Assembly (NCBI RefSeq): GCF_003254295.1
Contig: NZ_QKZO01000016.1
Span: 1 to 33,000, forward strand
Direction: 5' to 3'
DNA length: 33,000 bases
From: Rhodobacter capsulatus
GTDB taxonomy: Bacteria; Pseudomonadota; Alphaproteobacteria; Rhodobacterales; Rhodobacteraceae
Made by a program: the position numbers and the translations under genes. Below are positions 1 to 8,471 of this stretch, in pieces (the first letter of the stretch is position 1; each line of letters opens with the position of its first letter). The notes under the pieces were generated by a model. That model was not told the origin of the DNA. It ran no database searches and saw nothing but the letters and a program-made list of their open reading frames with translations.

Positions 1-69
1 GCCGGTGACCGCATCCGCGGTACGCGAGCTTCTCCTGATACTTGACTTGGACAGATGGCTTCTTCCTCG

Positions 70-187
70 GTTTGGTGGTCATAGCGTTGGCTAAACACCC
101 GATCCCATCCCGAACTCGGCCGTTAAGGGCCAACACGCCGATGGTACTGCGTCTCAAGACGTGGGAGAGTAGGTCACCGCCAAACCT
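70..187 (+). rRNA. rrf: 5S ribosomal RNA
   Basis: A complete 5S rRNA of about 117 nt. The 5' end (GGTTTGGTGG) pairs with the 3' end (CCGCCAAACC), and the interior holds the conserved CCCGATCCCATCCCGAACTC and GGGAGAGTAGG segments. Outside it, TGGCTTCTT (56-64) pairs with AAGAAGCCA (191-199), which would extend the terminal stem as a precursor-processing helix. The bases before it (1-55) look like 23S-5S spacer, but I cannot exclude that the first few belong to the 23S 3' end. Confidence 0.96.
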
Positions 188-258
188 AGTAAGAAGCCAA
201 AGTTCTCTCAAAACGATACCAATAAACCCCGATCGCAAACAAAGCCCTCGGGACATAA

Positions 259-335
<77 letters not shown>

Positions 336-364
336 AAATTTATGAATGAATACAGTGCATTACG

Positions 365-384
365 GCCGCCCACGGGCGGCTTTT
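365..384 (+). terminator. Rho-independent terminator of the rRNA operon
   Basis: GCCGCC (365-370) pairs with GGCGGC (375-380) across the loop CACG, followed by TTTT. It lies 30 nt after the initiator tRNA, where the rrn transcript should end. Confidence 0.85.
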
Positions 385-594
385 GGCATTGGTGCAAAAC
401 CCCTGGAAGCGCCGTGGAAGCAACTCAAGTCAGGTCAAGAGAGTGGCAACGCGGCAACGCGCAAGAAAAACCTCTTCCTCCCCAATCCAGCTAGCACCCA
501 ACACCTCGCGCCATGGGCCGGTCATGCCCATATCTCCACTTACCGGAACGACAGCCGGTCATCGCGATGGAGAAATGGACTGAAGTTCCTCGGT

Positions 595-1068
595 TTGATC
601 GTTGAGTATTGGTTTGAGGGAGTGACACTCTTCTTGACCGTTTTAGCAGTCCTCTACGCTCACCTGGCCTACAGGTCATCTGTGAAGAGTGCGGCGCAGG
701 CCCGCGCCGCCGAACTGACCAGCTTGAAAATCCAAGCCAACACCGTTCTGGACGACGTATACCGAGCACTTTTAGCGTTGAGGTCAGCCTGCCAAGCAAA
801 CCATCAGGAATGGATCCGCCATGAGGGACGACGCCCGATGATGCTCTCTGGTCCGCAGGGCATGTTCGCAGAGATGAAGTCTGCGCCCATCGAGCGTCAA
901 GGGCACATCTTGTGGGCTCAATTGAAGGATGTCTTCGCAAAAGATGAAGCAAAGACGCCCGCAGACTATGAGGCGCTAATCAAGCAAGCTAGGGAAGTAG
1001 CGTCGCAAATCATGGGTCTGACCGCCCAACTTGAAAGCCCCCCAGCATATCAAGGAGGCCGAAACTAG
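595..1068 (+). CDS. Small membrane-anchored protein of unknown function
   Basis: I do not recognise this protein. The open frame runs from 346 to 1068, but its first ~80 codons overlap the rrn terminator and look non-coding, with no hydrophobic or domain character. The believable part starts near TTG 595 (or GTG 622), about 157 residues. It opens with one hydrophobic segment (GVTLFLTVLAVLYAHLAY), followed by a predicted helical, possibly coiled-coil soluble domain with many Ala, Lys and Glu, ending YQGGRN. The layout suggests a single-pass inner-membrane protein with a cytoplasmic helical domain. Neither start has a good ribosome-binding site. Base composition is visibly less GC-rich than the neighbours, and tRNA-adjacent positions are common insertion points, so this may be acquired DNA. 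Confidence 0.45.
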   Translation: MIVEYWFEGVTLFLTVLAVLYAHLAYRSSVKSAAQARAAELTSLKIQANTVLDDVYRALLALRSACQANHQEWIRHEGRRPMMLSGPQGMFAEMKSAPIERQGHILWAQLKDVFAKDEAKTPADYEALIKQAREVASQIMGLTAQLESPPAYQGGRN

Positions 1069-1128
1069 AAGTTACAGAGGGGCGCGTGAGGGGCCGCTCT
1101 CTGCCGGCAGCTTCGGCGCGGGGGACTT

Positions 1129-2511
1129 CTATATCGGTGTCAGCCGGATCACCCGGTCGCTGATCGCCTCGAGCAGCGCGTGGTCATGGCTGACGATCAC
1201 CATCGCCATGCCACTTTCACGGCCGATCTCGACCATCAGCCGGATCGTCAGCGCCTGCGTCACCGGATCGAGCCGCGAGGTCGGCTCGTCGGCGAACAGG
1301 ACCGCGGGATCAAGCAGCAGCGCCCGCAAAAGCGCGATGCGCTGCAGCTCGCCCCCCGAAACCGCACCGGGCCTGCGCGCCAGAAGATCGGGCGACAGCT
1401 TCAGCCGATCCAGCAGCGGCGCCACCCGAACCCGGTCGATCCGATGCCGTGCCAGCAGGTCGTCCAGCCCCTCGGCCAGCGTGATCCGCGCCGGAAAGGC
1501 GGCGGGCGGATCCTGCCAGAGCTTCTGAAAGGCAAGTTTCGGCAGCGCCGGGTCCCGCCAAAGCCTGCCCTGATGCGGCAAAAGCCCCAACAGCGCATTG
1601 CCAAGGCTCGACTTGCCGCAGCCCGAGGGCCCCGCCACCGCCAGAATCTGCCCGGGCGAGAGGGTGAAATCGAGCGGCGCAAACAGGCTCCGGCCGTCGC
1701 GCGCCACCGTGAACCCCTCGGCCCGCAGCAGCGGCGCGGTTTCGGGCATCGGATCGGGGCGCGGCCAATGCGCCGGATCGGCCGCGATCAGCGCCCGGGT
1801 ATAGGGATGTTCGGGCGCGGTCAGCACGCGTTCGGCCGGGCCGCGTTCGACCACGGTGCCGCCCTGCATCACCAGGATCTCGCCGCCCAGGCCCGCCGCA
1901 AGCGTCAGATCATGGGTGATCGTCAAAAGGCCGCCGCCTTCGAGCCCGCGCCGCAACAGCGCGAGCACATCGTCGCGCCGGTCGCTGTCGAGCCCCTTCG
2001 TCGGCTCGTCGGCGACGGTGATCCGCGCTCCGCCCGCCCGCGCCGCCGCAAAGGCCAGCCGCTGCGCCATGCCGCCCGAAAGCTGCCAGGGGTATTTCCC
2101 CCCCGCGCCCTCGAGGCCCAGCTCGGCCAGATCGGCCTTGGCCCGCCGCCCCGGCCGGGGATCGGCGGCGACAAGGTCAAAGACCTCGGCCAGCTGATAA
2201 TGGCCGGTCATCAGCGGATCGAGCGCCAGCCAGGGCTCTTGCGGCAGAACCGCGATCTGGCGCCCCCAGAGCGCCCGGCTGCCTTGCGGCCGGGCCGGGT
2301 CAAGCTTCGTCTCGCCCACCCGCAGCTCTCCGTCCGCCACCAGCCCGCGCGGCAGCGTGCCCAGGATCGCCTGCGCCAGCAGGCTCTTGCCCGAACCGCT
2401 TTCGCCCAGAACCGTCACCGCCCGCCCCGCGGGCAGCGTCAGCGACACCGGGTCCAGAAGCCGCTCGGCCCCGGTCCTGACGGTGATGTCTTTTGCCTGC
2501 AACAGGGTCAT
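1129..2511 (-). CDS. ABC importer ATPase with two fused nucleotide-binding domains (OppDF/NikDE type)
   Basis: This 460-residue protein supplies both ATP-hydrolysing halves of the family-5 ABC importer encoded by the next three genes on this strand. Domain 1 has Walker A GESGSGKS, signature LSGGMAQR and Walker B ITVADEPT, then the oligopeptide/nickel-type C-terminal extension (EHPYTRALI). Domain 2 has Walker A GPSGCGKSS, signature VSGGELQR, Walker B VLFADEPTS and the switch His in VIVSHDH. OppD/OppF or NikD/NikE are usually two genes; here they are one polypeptide, as in GsiA-like proteins. The chosen ATG at 2511 overlaps the TGA of the upstream permease (ATGA). The substrate cannot be read from this protein; nickel, another chelated metal or peptide are all possible. 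Confidence 0.93.
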   Translation of the reverse strand: MTLLQAKDITVRTGAERLLDPVSLTLPAGRAVTVLGESGSGKSLLAQAILGTLPRGLVADGELRVGETKLDPARPQGSRALWGRQIAVLPQEPWLALDPLMTGHYQLAEVFDLVAADPRPGRRAKADLAELGLEGAGGKYPWQLSGGMAQRLAFAAARAGGARITVADEPTKGLDSDRRDDVLALLRRGLEGGGLLTITHDLTLAAGLGGEILVMQGGTVVERGPAERVLTAPEHPYTRALIAADPAHWPRPDPMPETAPLLRAEGFTVARDGRSLFAPLDFTLSPGQILAVAGPSGCGKSSLGNALLGLLPHQGRLWRDPALPKLAFQKLWQDPPAAFPARITLAEGLDDLLARHRIDRVRVAPLLDRLKLSPDLLARRPGAVSGGELQRIALLRALLLDPAVLFADEPTSRLDPVTQALTIRLMVEIGRESGMAMVIVSHDHALLEAISDRVIRLTPI

Positions 2512-3281
2512 TCGCGGCCTCCGGCGATCAGGTTGAGGGACAAAAGCAGCGCGAAACAGGCCGCGACGGGTTGCAAAAGCGCAAAGGGCGCCTCGCGCCA
2601 GCTCGGCAGCAGCTCGACCATCATCAGCCCGAGTTCCGGCGTCGGCGCGCGCATGCCGACGCTGACAAAGCCCAGCGCGGCGATGGCGGCGATGGCATTG
2701 GCGACGCCGAAAGCCGTGGCGGTGCGCAGCATCGGGCCGATCTCGGGCCAGAGGATGCGGCGAAACACCCAGACCGGGCCGAAGCCCTGCAGCCTGGCGG
2801 CCTCGACCGCGGGGCTGGCCAGCTGGCTGCGCGCGACGGACCGGGTCAGGCGGAAGAACTCGATCCATTGCACCGCGGCCAGCCCCGCCCAGAAGGCGAG
2901 CGGCGTCGAGGGCAAGATGACCCCCATCATCAGCACCATCAGCAGGGCGGGCAAAGCCAGCACGCTGTCAGCCAGAAGCGACAGGCCGCGGTCGAGCCAG
3001 CCGCCGCGCCAGCTGGCCAGCGCGCCAAGAAAGATCCCAAGCGCGGCGGCAGTCGCGGTGGCGGCGAAAGCGATCGTCAGCGACAGCCGCAGCGCCTGCG
3101 ACAGCCGCGCGAACATCGAGCGGCCCAGATGATCATAGCCGAACCAGGCCAGCGCATCGGGCCCGGCCAGCGCCCGCAAGAGCGTCTGTTTGAACGGCCC
3201 CAAAGGCTCGATCAGCGGCCCGATCAACGCAAGGGCCACCAGGGCGCCCAACAGGCCGAAGCCAAGATGCCTTGTCGTCAT
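2508..3281 (-). CDS. ABC importer permease, second subunit (DppC/NikC type)
   Basis: A 257-residue inner-membrane permease, a little shorter than most family members. It has an N-terminal membrane helix (LGFGLLGALVALALIGPLI), the family stretch containing FGYDHLGRSMFARL before the core helices, and the cytoplasmic coupling loop near EAARLQGFGPVWVFRRILWPE, which matches the EAA motif docking to the ATPase. It pairs with the permease encoded at 3278-4222 to make the channel. The ATG at 3281 overlaps the upstream TGA by four bases and its own stop overlaps the ATPase start, so the operon is translationally coupled throughout. Confidence 0.92.
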   Translation of the reverse strand: MTTRHLGFGLLGALVALALIGPLIEPLGPFKQTLLRALAGPDALAWFGYDHLGRSMFARLSQALRLSLTIAFAATATAAALGIFLGALASWRGGWLDRGLSLLADSVLALPALLMVLMMGVILPSTPLAFWAGLAAVQWIEFFRLTRSVARSQLASPAVEAARLQGFGPVWVFRRILWPEIGPMLRTATAFGVANAIAAIAALGFVSVGMRAPTPELGLMMVELLPSWREAPFALLQPVAACFALLLSLNLIAGGRE

Positions 3282-4222
3282 GCGCGGACCTCCCGCGGGT
3301 CGATGCGCCGCACGGCCAGATCGATCAGCGTGTTGAGAAGAACGAAGGAGAGCCCCATCACCAGCGCCGTTCCCTGCACCATCGGCACGTCGCGGTGAAA
3401 CACCGCATGGATCAGCGCATGGCCGATGCCGGGCCAGCCGAAGATGGTTTCCACCACCACGACCCCCTCGGCCAGCAGCACGAATTGCAGGCCGAGATAG
3501 GTCAGCAGCGGGGCAGCGATGGCCCGCAGCCCGTGGTGCAGCAGCACCTGTCCGTCGCTCAGCCCCTTGGTGCAGGCAAAGGCATGGGCGGGGCTGGCGG
3601 CAAAGGCCGCCATCGCATCGCGGGCAATCCGCGCCGAGGCCGCGGCCAGCCCCAGCGCCAGCGTCAAGGCGGGCAGGACCAGATGGCTGATGTCGCCATG
3701 GCCCGCCGCGGGCAAAAGCCGCAGCTGCACCGCAAGGACCACGATCAGCACAAGGCCCAGCAGGAATTGCGGCACCGCCCGCAAGGCCGCGGCGGCCACC
3801 AGCAGCGCCCGGTCGAACCGTCCCCCGGCCCGCAGCCCGGCGTAAATGCCCAGCGGAGGCCCGATCAGCAGCGACAGGCCCAGCGCCACCGCCGCCAGCT
3901 GCAGGCTGGCGCCCAGCTGGTGCGCGATCTCCTCCCAGACCGGCAGGCCCGAAACCATCGACCGGCCCAGATCGAGCCGCGCCAGATCGGCCATCCACTG
4001 CCCGAAAAGCACCAGCGGCCCGGCGTCCAGGTTCAGCTCGGTCCGCACCGCCTCGGCCAGATCGGCCGAGGCGAGGTCATAGCCGTAGCGCGCGGCGGCG
4101 ATGCGAAACGCCATGTCCCCGGGCATGGCCCGCATCATCAGAAACGACATCACGCCGACGACAAGGGCGACGCCCGCCGCCTGCAACAGACGGAAGGCAA
4201 GGGTACGAAGCGCGAAGGTCAC
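3278..4222 (-). CDS. ABC importer permease, first subunit (DppB/NikB type)
   Basis: A 314-residue inner-membrane permease. The N-terminus is the family-typical single helix ending in RAMPGD, followed by a periplasmic segment and five more hydrophobic helices. The EAA-like loop (ARDAMAAFAASPAHAFACTK) lies around residues 200-220, and the end carries the conserved VETIFGWPGIGHALIHAV block and the terminal DPREVRA seen in DppB/OppB/NikB proteins. It partners the shorter permease downstream. Four-base overlaps with both neighbours indicate coupled translation and near-equal stoichiometry. The family alone does not separate peptide from metal transporters. Confidence 0.93.
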   Translation of the reverse strand: MTFALRTLAFRLLQAAGVALVVGVMSFLMMRAMPGDMAFRIAAARYGYDLASADLAEAVRTELNLDAGPLVLFGQWMADLARLDLGRSMVSGLPVWEEIAHQLGASLQLAAVALGLSLLIGPPLGIYAGLRAGGRFDRALLVAAAALRAVPQFLLGLVLIVVLAVQLRLLPAAGHGDISHLVLPALTLALGLAAASARIARDAMAAFAASPAHAFACTKGLSDGQVLLHHGLRAIAAPLLTYLGLQFVLLAEGVVVVETIFGWPGIGHALIHAVFHRDVPMVQGTALVMGLSFVLLNTLIDLAVRRIDPREVRA

Positions 4223-5721
4223 TGCACGATCTCCGCCGATTTCAGCCCGAAGGTCCGCTCATAGGGGTCGATCACGATCCCCTTGACGGAATTCGAGACC
4301 GCCGCCGTCTGCTGATACCAGGCGATCGGCACGACCGGCAGATCGGCTTGCAACGTCGCGGAAAGGGCGGCTTTTTCGGCAGCCGTGCCGCCCTCGGCCG
4401 CGATCTTGCGCACCGCGGCGGTGAAGGCGGGATTGTCCCAGCCCATCGCCCCCCAATCGCCCGTGGGGGCGTAATCCTGCATAAGCGTGCCGATCGGATC
4501 GGGGACCAGCGCGAAATTGCGGGCAAAAAGCGCCATCTGCAGCGTTCCGGCCGCATGTTTTGCCGGGATCTCGGAAGAGTTCGTCGAATTGATCGTCACC
4601 GCGATCCCCACCTCGCGCAGCATCTGGTCCAGCACCGCCGCCGTCAGCGGCAGTTCCGGCCGGTCGGGATAGGTCAGCAATTCGACCGCAAAGGGCTGGC
4701 CGTCGTGCTGCAAGATGCCATCGGGCCCCGGAACCCAGCCCGCCGCGGCAAAGGCGGCTTTCGCCGCTTCGGGATCGTAGCCGAGCGGCGCCAGCGCCGG
4801 ATCATGCCAGGCCCCCGCCGCGGGCGGAAACATCTGCGTCGCCGCTGCCGGATAGCGCAGCACCGCCTGCGCCAGCCCGGCCCGGTCGATCGCCAGCGAC
4901 AGCGCCCGCCGCTCTGCGACCGTGTCAAAGAAGGGCGCGGCGGCGTTCAGTTTCAGCAGCAGCACCCGCGGCAGCGAAACGGAATGCACGGTGACGGTCT
5001 TGACCGAAGCAAGCCGGGTGACCGAGGCGGGATCAAGGTTCACCACCAGCCCCGCATCGCCCGATTCCGCCATCAAGGCCCGGGTCTCGGCCCGGCTGAC
5101 GCCCGCATAATGGATCGCCTCAAGTTTGGCGGGCCCGCCCCAATAGCCGTCGAACCGCACGGCTTCCAGCCGCAGCGGCGGTTCCAGCACGGTCACCCGG
5201 AACGCCCCGGTGCCGATCAGCGCCGTCACCGTGCCATCGGCACCATAGGCGGCGGGCGCCAGGATCCCGGTGCGATATTCGGCCAGAAACGCGGGCAGGG
5301 CGGCAAAGGCGGTCTTGAGAGTAATCACCACCTCTTCCCCCTCGGCGGTGATCGCGGCCACCGGCGCCTTGGCCAGGATGCCTTCCTTTTTCCACGACCA
5401 GGTCAGCGCCGCGGCGGCGGCCTCGGCGGTCAGCGGGCTCGCGTCATGGAATGTCACGCCCGGGCGGATGTGAAAGCGCCAGCTGAGCCCGTCTTCCGAC
5501 ACCGACCAGCGATCCGCAAGCCCGGGCAACAGCGCCCCCGTGGCGTCGCTGTTCACCAGCGTTTCCATGACATCAAGCTTGAGGAAGATATCCCCCGACA
5601 GCAGCGGATCGGCGGCCTTGATCTCGAAGGGCGCGGCGATGGCAAGCGTTGCGGGATCGGCGAGAGCCGGCAGGGCGGGCAGGGCCGCGATCAGCGCGGC
5701 AAGCGAAAGGCGGGATAGCAT
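4219..5721 (-). CDS. Periplasmic substrate-binding protein, family 5 (peptide/nickel type)
   Basis: A 500-residue binding protein for the importer encoded by the three downstream genes. It has a Sec signal peptide (MLSRLSLAALIAALPALPALA, likely cut after ALA) without a lipobox Cys, so it should be freely periplasmic. The mature part begins with the family signature (ETLVNSDATGALLPGLADRW, then SWRFHIRPGVTFHD) and continues through the typical SBP_bac_5 arrangement to a C-terminal PIAWYQQTAAVS segment. It is the first gene of its operon and the nearest to the palindrome at 5738-5751. The cobalt/nickel ECF genes immediately upstream, on the same strand, make a metal or metal-chelate ligand plausible, but a peptide ligand cannot be excluded from sequence. 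Confidence 0.92.
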   Translation of the reverse strand: MLSRLSLAALIAALPALPALADPATLAIAAPFEIKAADPLLSGDIFLKLDVMETLVNSDATGALLPGLADRWSVSEDGLSWRFHIRPGVTFHDASPLTAEAAAAALTWSWKKEGILAKAPVAAITAEGEEVVITLKTAFAALPAFLAEYRTGILAPAAYGADGTVTALIGTGAFRVTVLEPPLRLEAVRFDGYWGGPAKLEAIHYAGVSRAETRALMAESGDAGLVVNLDPASVTRLASVKTVTVHSVSLPRVLLLKLNAAAPFFDTVAERRALSLAIDRAGLAQAVLRYPAAATQMFPPAAGAWHDPALAPLGYDPEAAKAAFAAAGWVPGPDGILQHDGQPFAVELLTYPDRPELPLTAAVLDQMLREVGIAVTINSTNSSEIPAKHAAGTLQMALFARNFALVPDPIGTLMQDYAPTGDWGAMGWDNPAFTAAVRKIAAEGGTAAEKAALSATLQADLPVVPIAWYQQTAAVSNSVKGIVIDPYERTFGLKSAEIVQ

Positions 5722-5737
5722 GGGGTCTCCAATTTGG

Positions 5738-5751
5738 TATGTTATAACGTA
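5738..5751 (-). promoter_or_regulatory. AT-rich palindrome, candidate metalloregulator operator (Zur-like)
   Basis: TATGTTATAACGTA sits 17-30 bases before the start codon of the family-5 binding protein and is palindromic at 12 of 14 positions around a perfect GTTATAAC core. Its AT-richness stands out against GC-rich surroundings. Half-sites like ATGTTATA are typical of the Fur-family zinc regulator Zur. NikR sites (GTATGA with a long spacer) fit less well. This is an inference from motif shape only. Confidence 0.4.
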
Positions 5752-5825
5752 ATATTTTACCGCGCCGCGCGCGGCAAGGGCCGCAGGGCCCGGCCAAAGG
5801 GCGGCGGGGTGGTGCGGGGCGCAGA

Positions 5826-6491
5826 TCAGCGCGGATGCGGATGCGGACCCAGCCGCCCCTCGGCCAGATGCAGCTCGCGCTGCACCAGCCGGGCGCGAAA
5901 GGCGGGATCGTGGCTGACCAGCAGGATCGCCTGCGGCAGCGCCTGCAAGATCGCCAGCAGCCGCGCCTCGTTTTCGGGATCAAGCGCATTCGTCGGCTCG
6001 TCGAGCAGCAGCACCTCGGGGCGCATCACCAGCACCGTGGCCAGCGTCACCAGCCGCTTTTCGCCCCCCGACAGATGATGCGTGACCCGGTTGCGCAGCG
6101 CCGTCAGCGCCAGCTGCTCCAGCACCGCATCGACCCGCCGCAACGCCTCGGCCCGTGACAGGCCCAGATTGAGCGGGCCAAAGGCGATATCCTCGGCGAC
6201 GGTGGGGCAAAACAGCTGATCGTCGGGGTCCTGAAACACCAGACCGACGCGGCGGCGCATCTGCTGGAAATCGGTCTCGCGCGCGCAGGGCTGGCCAAAG
6301 GCGCGGATGGTGCCGCGGGCCGGCCGGATCAGCCCCAGCGCGATGCGCAGAAGCGTCGACTTGCCGGTGCCATTCGCCCCCACCAGCGCGATCCGCTCGC
6401 CCGGGCCCAGCGCAAGGCTGGCCCCGGCCAGCACCGGCGCCTGACCGGGATAGCCGAAATGGATGTCGTCAAGCTCAAGCAGCGCGGACAA
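5826..6491 (-). CDS. cbiO: Cobalt/nickel ECF transporter ATPase (CbiO/NikO)
   Basis: A 221-residue ATPase that powers the ECF-type cobalt/nickel importer. Walker A (GANGTGKST) is at residues 38-46, the Q-loop is in VGLVFQDPDDQLF (a motif typical of CbiO/EcfA proteins), the signature is LSGGEKR and Walker B is VLLLDEPTNALD, followed by the switch His in LLVSHD. The His-rich C-terminus (GPHPHPR) could weakly bind metal. The start is TTG at 6491, chosen because it has GGAGG five bases upstream and the first residues align with the family; it overlaps the end of the Q-subunit gene by 17 bases. Only one ATPase gene is present, so it probably works as a homodimer. Confidence 0.94.
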   Translation of the reverse strand: MSALLELDDIHFGYPGQAPVLAGASLALGPGERIALVGANGTGKSTLLRIALGLIRPARGTIRAFGQPCARETDFQQMRRRVGLVFQDPDDQLFCPTVAEDIAFGPLNLGLSRAEALRRVDAVLEQLALTALRNRVTHHLSGGEKRLVTLATVLVMRPEVLLLDEPTNALDPENEARLLAILQALPQAILLVSHDPAFRARLVQRELHLAEGRLGPHPHPR

Positions 6492-7269
6492 GGGCGACCT
6501 CCATGGCGATCAAACACCCCAGCGCAAGGGCAAAAAGCACCCCGAACAGCCGATCCCCGGCCCCGAAGGACAGATCGTCCAGCAACGGGATCTGCCCGGT
6601 GAAGCCCCGGCATTTCATCGCCTGCAAGATCCGCTCCGAGCGTTCGAGCGCGCGCACCAGCATCATGCCCACCAGCTGGCCAAGGCTGACCCATGTGTGC
6701 CGGTTGGAGCCCGGGCGAAAGGCCCGCGCCCGCATCGCCTGCCGCGTGCGGTCATATTCGGCGCGCAGCACCTCGATATAGCGCACGGTGAACAGCAGCA
6801 GATGCACCAGCCGCAGGGGCAGGCGCAGCCGCGCCAGCGCATGGCCCAGCCGCACCGGGTCGAGCGTGCCGACCAGAACCATCAGCATCAGGATCACCGC
6901 ATTCGCCGTCAGCGCGATTTCGGCTGCCAGGCGCAGCCCTTCGCGCGTGGCCACAAGGCCCCCCGGCAGGATCAGCGCGGGCGTGCCGGGCGTGGTGAAG
7001 GGCAAAAGCACCAGCATGACCAGGATGAACCCGTCCATCATCACCATGCGCCGCAGCGTCGGGCCCGGCGGCAGGCCCGAAAGCGGCAGCATCGCCAGCG
7101 CCGCGACCGCCGCCAGCGCCAGCACGGGCAGGCTCGAGAGCCCGGTCACCACCACGGCAAAGGCGGCGGCCGCCAGCACCCGCCCGCGCGGATCAAGCCC
7201 GTGGATCGGCCCGGGCCCGCCGGTCGCGCCGCCCGGATGCGGTGGCGCGAGGCTCAACAGATGGGCCAT
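6475..7269 (-). CDS. cbiQ: Cobalt/nickel ECF transporter coupling membrane protein (CbiQ/NikQ)
   Basis: The 264-residue T component that links the ATPase to the substrate-specific membrane subunit. It has a hydrophilic N-terminus, about five hydrophobic helices, and two cytoplasmic Ala-Arg-Gly-type coupling motifs: one at RQAMRARAF and one at LQAMKCRGF. These insert into the ATPase in ECF transporters. It starts two bases after the NikL-like gene ends and overlaps cbiO, so it belongs to the riboswitch-controlled operon. CbiQ and NikQ cannot be told apart by sequence; the cobalt assignment rests on the riboswitch. Confidence 0.93.
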   Translation of the reverse strand: MAHLLSLAPPHPGGATGGPGPIHGLDPRGRVLAAAAFAVVVTGLSSLPVLALAAVAALAMLPLSGLPPGPTLRRMVMMDGFILVMLVLLPFTTPGTPALILPGGLVATREGLRLAAEIALTANAVILMLMVLVGTLDPVRLGHALARLRLPLRLVHLLLFTVRYIEVLRAEYDRTRQAMRARAFRPGSNRHTWVSLGQLVGMMLVRALERSERILQAMKCRGFTGQIPLLDDLSFGAGDRLFGVLFALALGCLIAMEVALVRAA

Positions 7270-7271
7270 GC

Positions 7272-7862
7272 TCAGCCCGCCATCAGCCGCCGCCGCGCGG
7301 CCAGATAAAAGCCCAGACCGAAAAGCCCGGCGATATAGCCGATCCCGCCCAGGATCGTCTGCAGGTCGTTCTTTTCCTTGTAGGCGGCGATTTCCTGCCG
7401 CAACGGGCGGATCTCGTCGCGCAGGGCCGCCGCGATCACCTCGGGGTCGATCGCGGCCGTGGCCGCCATGGCGGCGGGGGCGGCCGCTCCGGCGGCAGCG
7501 GGCACAGCGGCCGCAGATTTGGCCGCCTTGCCGAGAATTCCCGCCACCTCCGCGGCCGAAAGCGTCACCTGCGCCACATGTCCCGCCCCCAGATCGGCGC
7601 GGAACAGATGTTCGACCGGCTCGGTGGGGGTGAAGGTGAAGCCGCCCGCGTCATCCGTCACCGTCTCGCCCAGCACGCGGCCCGCGGGATCAGTGACGCT
7701 GATCGTCGTGTTCACCGCCATGTCCCCATTGGAAAAGCCGATCTCGCCCTCGATCCTGGCGCCCGCGGGATAGGCCGAGGCGATGACCTTGTGCGCGAGC
7801 GCGGGCAGCGGGGCCAGCGTCAGGCACAGCGCCAGCGCGGCAAAGAGGGAAGCGGATTTCAT
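7272..7862 (-). CDS. NikL-type accessory subunit of a cobalt/nickel ECF transporter
   Basis: A 196-residue exported protein. It has a signal peptide ending PALA just before HKV, which would place a His near the mature N-terminus. A beta-rich domain follows, resembling carboxypeptidase-regulatory/DUF4198 modules (ISVTDPAGRVLGETVTDDAG), then an Ala-rich linker, a short charged helix (ALRDEIRPLRQEIAAYKEKN) and one C-terminal membrane helix (ILGGIGYIAGLFGLGFYLAA). This architecture and the position between M and Q match NikL, which in some bacteria replaces the small CbiN/NikN subunit. The ATG at 7862 overlaps the TGA of the M gene (ATGA). The role is probably metal capture or activation of the M subunit from the periplasm. 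Confidence 0.82.
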   Translation of the reverse strand: MKSASLFAALALCLTLAPLPALAHKVIASAYPAGARIEGEIGFSNGDMAVNTTISVTDPAGRVLGETVTDDAGGFTFTPTEPVEHLFRADLGAGHVAQVTLSAAEVAGILGKAAKSAAAVPAAAGAAAPAAMAATAAIDPEVIAAALRDEIRPLRQEIAAYKEKNDLQTILGGIGYIAGLFGLGFYLAARRRLMAG

Positions 7863-8470
7863 CGGGTCGTCTCCATCACATGGAACAGCTCGGGTTTGAC
7901 GCGCAGCGCCAAGGATACGGCGGCGGCGGTCAGCACCGCCTCGACCGCCATCACCGGGATATGGGCCAAGAACACCAGCTTGGCCGCGGCCAGGAACTGA
8001 TCGCCGCTCAGCGCCAGACAGATCGCAACGCACAGCGTGGTCAGCGCAATCGCCAAAGCACCGCCGACACCGCCCCAGATCGCCGCATGGGCGCCGCCGC
8101 GGCGGATCAGCGGGCCAAGCACCAGCCCCACGATCACCGCGGGCATCGCGATGTTGAAGGTGTTCACCCCCAGCACCGTCACCCCGCCGAAACCGAAAAA
8201 GACCGCCTGCAGCAAAAGCCCGACGAACAGCGCCGGAAAGGCCGCCCAGCCCAGCACCAGCCCGGCCATGCCGTTGAGGATCAGATGCACCGAAGAGGGG
8301 CCGATCGGCACATGCACCAGCGAGGCGACAAAGAACGCCGCCGAAAGCACCCCGGCGGCCGGGATGCGTTCCATCGTCATCGCGCGCAGGCCAAGGGCGA
8401 TGCCCCCGGCCGCCGCCACCGCCCCGCCAATCACCACCGGATTGGCAAGGGCTCCGTCCACGATATGCAT
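7859..8470 (-). CDS. cbiM: Cobalt/nickel ECF transporter substrate-specific subunit (CbiM/NikM)
   Basis: The 203-residue S component that binds the metal ion and carries it across the inner membrane. It begins with the invariant MHIVDGAL, in which His2 and the amino terminus form the metal site in this family. It then shows about six hydrophobic helices with the conserved HVPIGPSSVHLILNGMAGL and FGGVTVLGVNTFNIAMPA blocks, both containing metal-site residues. The start is fixed by the need for His at position 2. It follows the NikK-like gene by one base and overlaps the NikL-like gene by four. CbiM and NikM are homologous; cobalt is inferred from the cobalamin riboswitch upstream. Confidence 0.94.
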   Translation of the reverse strand: MHIVDGALANPVVIGGAVAAAGGIALGLRAMTMERIPAAGVLSAAFFVASLVHVPIGPSSVHLILNGMAGLVLGWAAFPALFVGLLLQAVFFGFGGVTVLGVNTFNIAMPAVIVGLVLGPLIRRGGAHAAIWGGVGGALAIALTTLCVAICLALSGDQFLAAAKLVFLAHIPVMAVEAVLTAAAVSLALRVKPELFHVMETTR

Positions 8471-8471
8471 G

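Noticed and set aside
346-594. N-terminal extension of the small membrane protein to ATG 346
   Set aside because: It would cross the rrn terminator hairpin and encodes no recognisable structure.
1180-3132. Long plus-strand open frame of about 650 codons over the ABC ATPase and permease genes
   Set aside because: It is Arg/Gln/His-rich with no domain character, and lies antisense to clear ABC genes; it is a GC-bias artefact.
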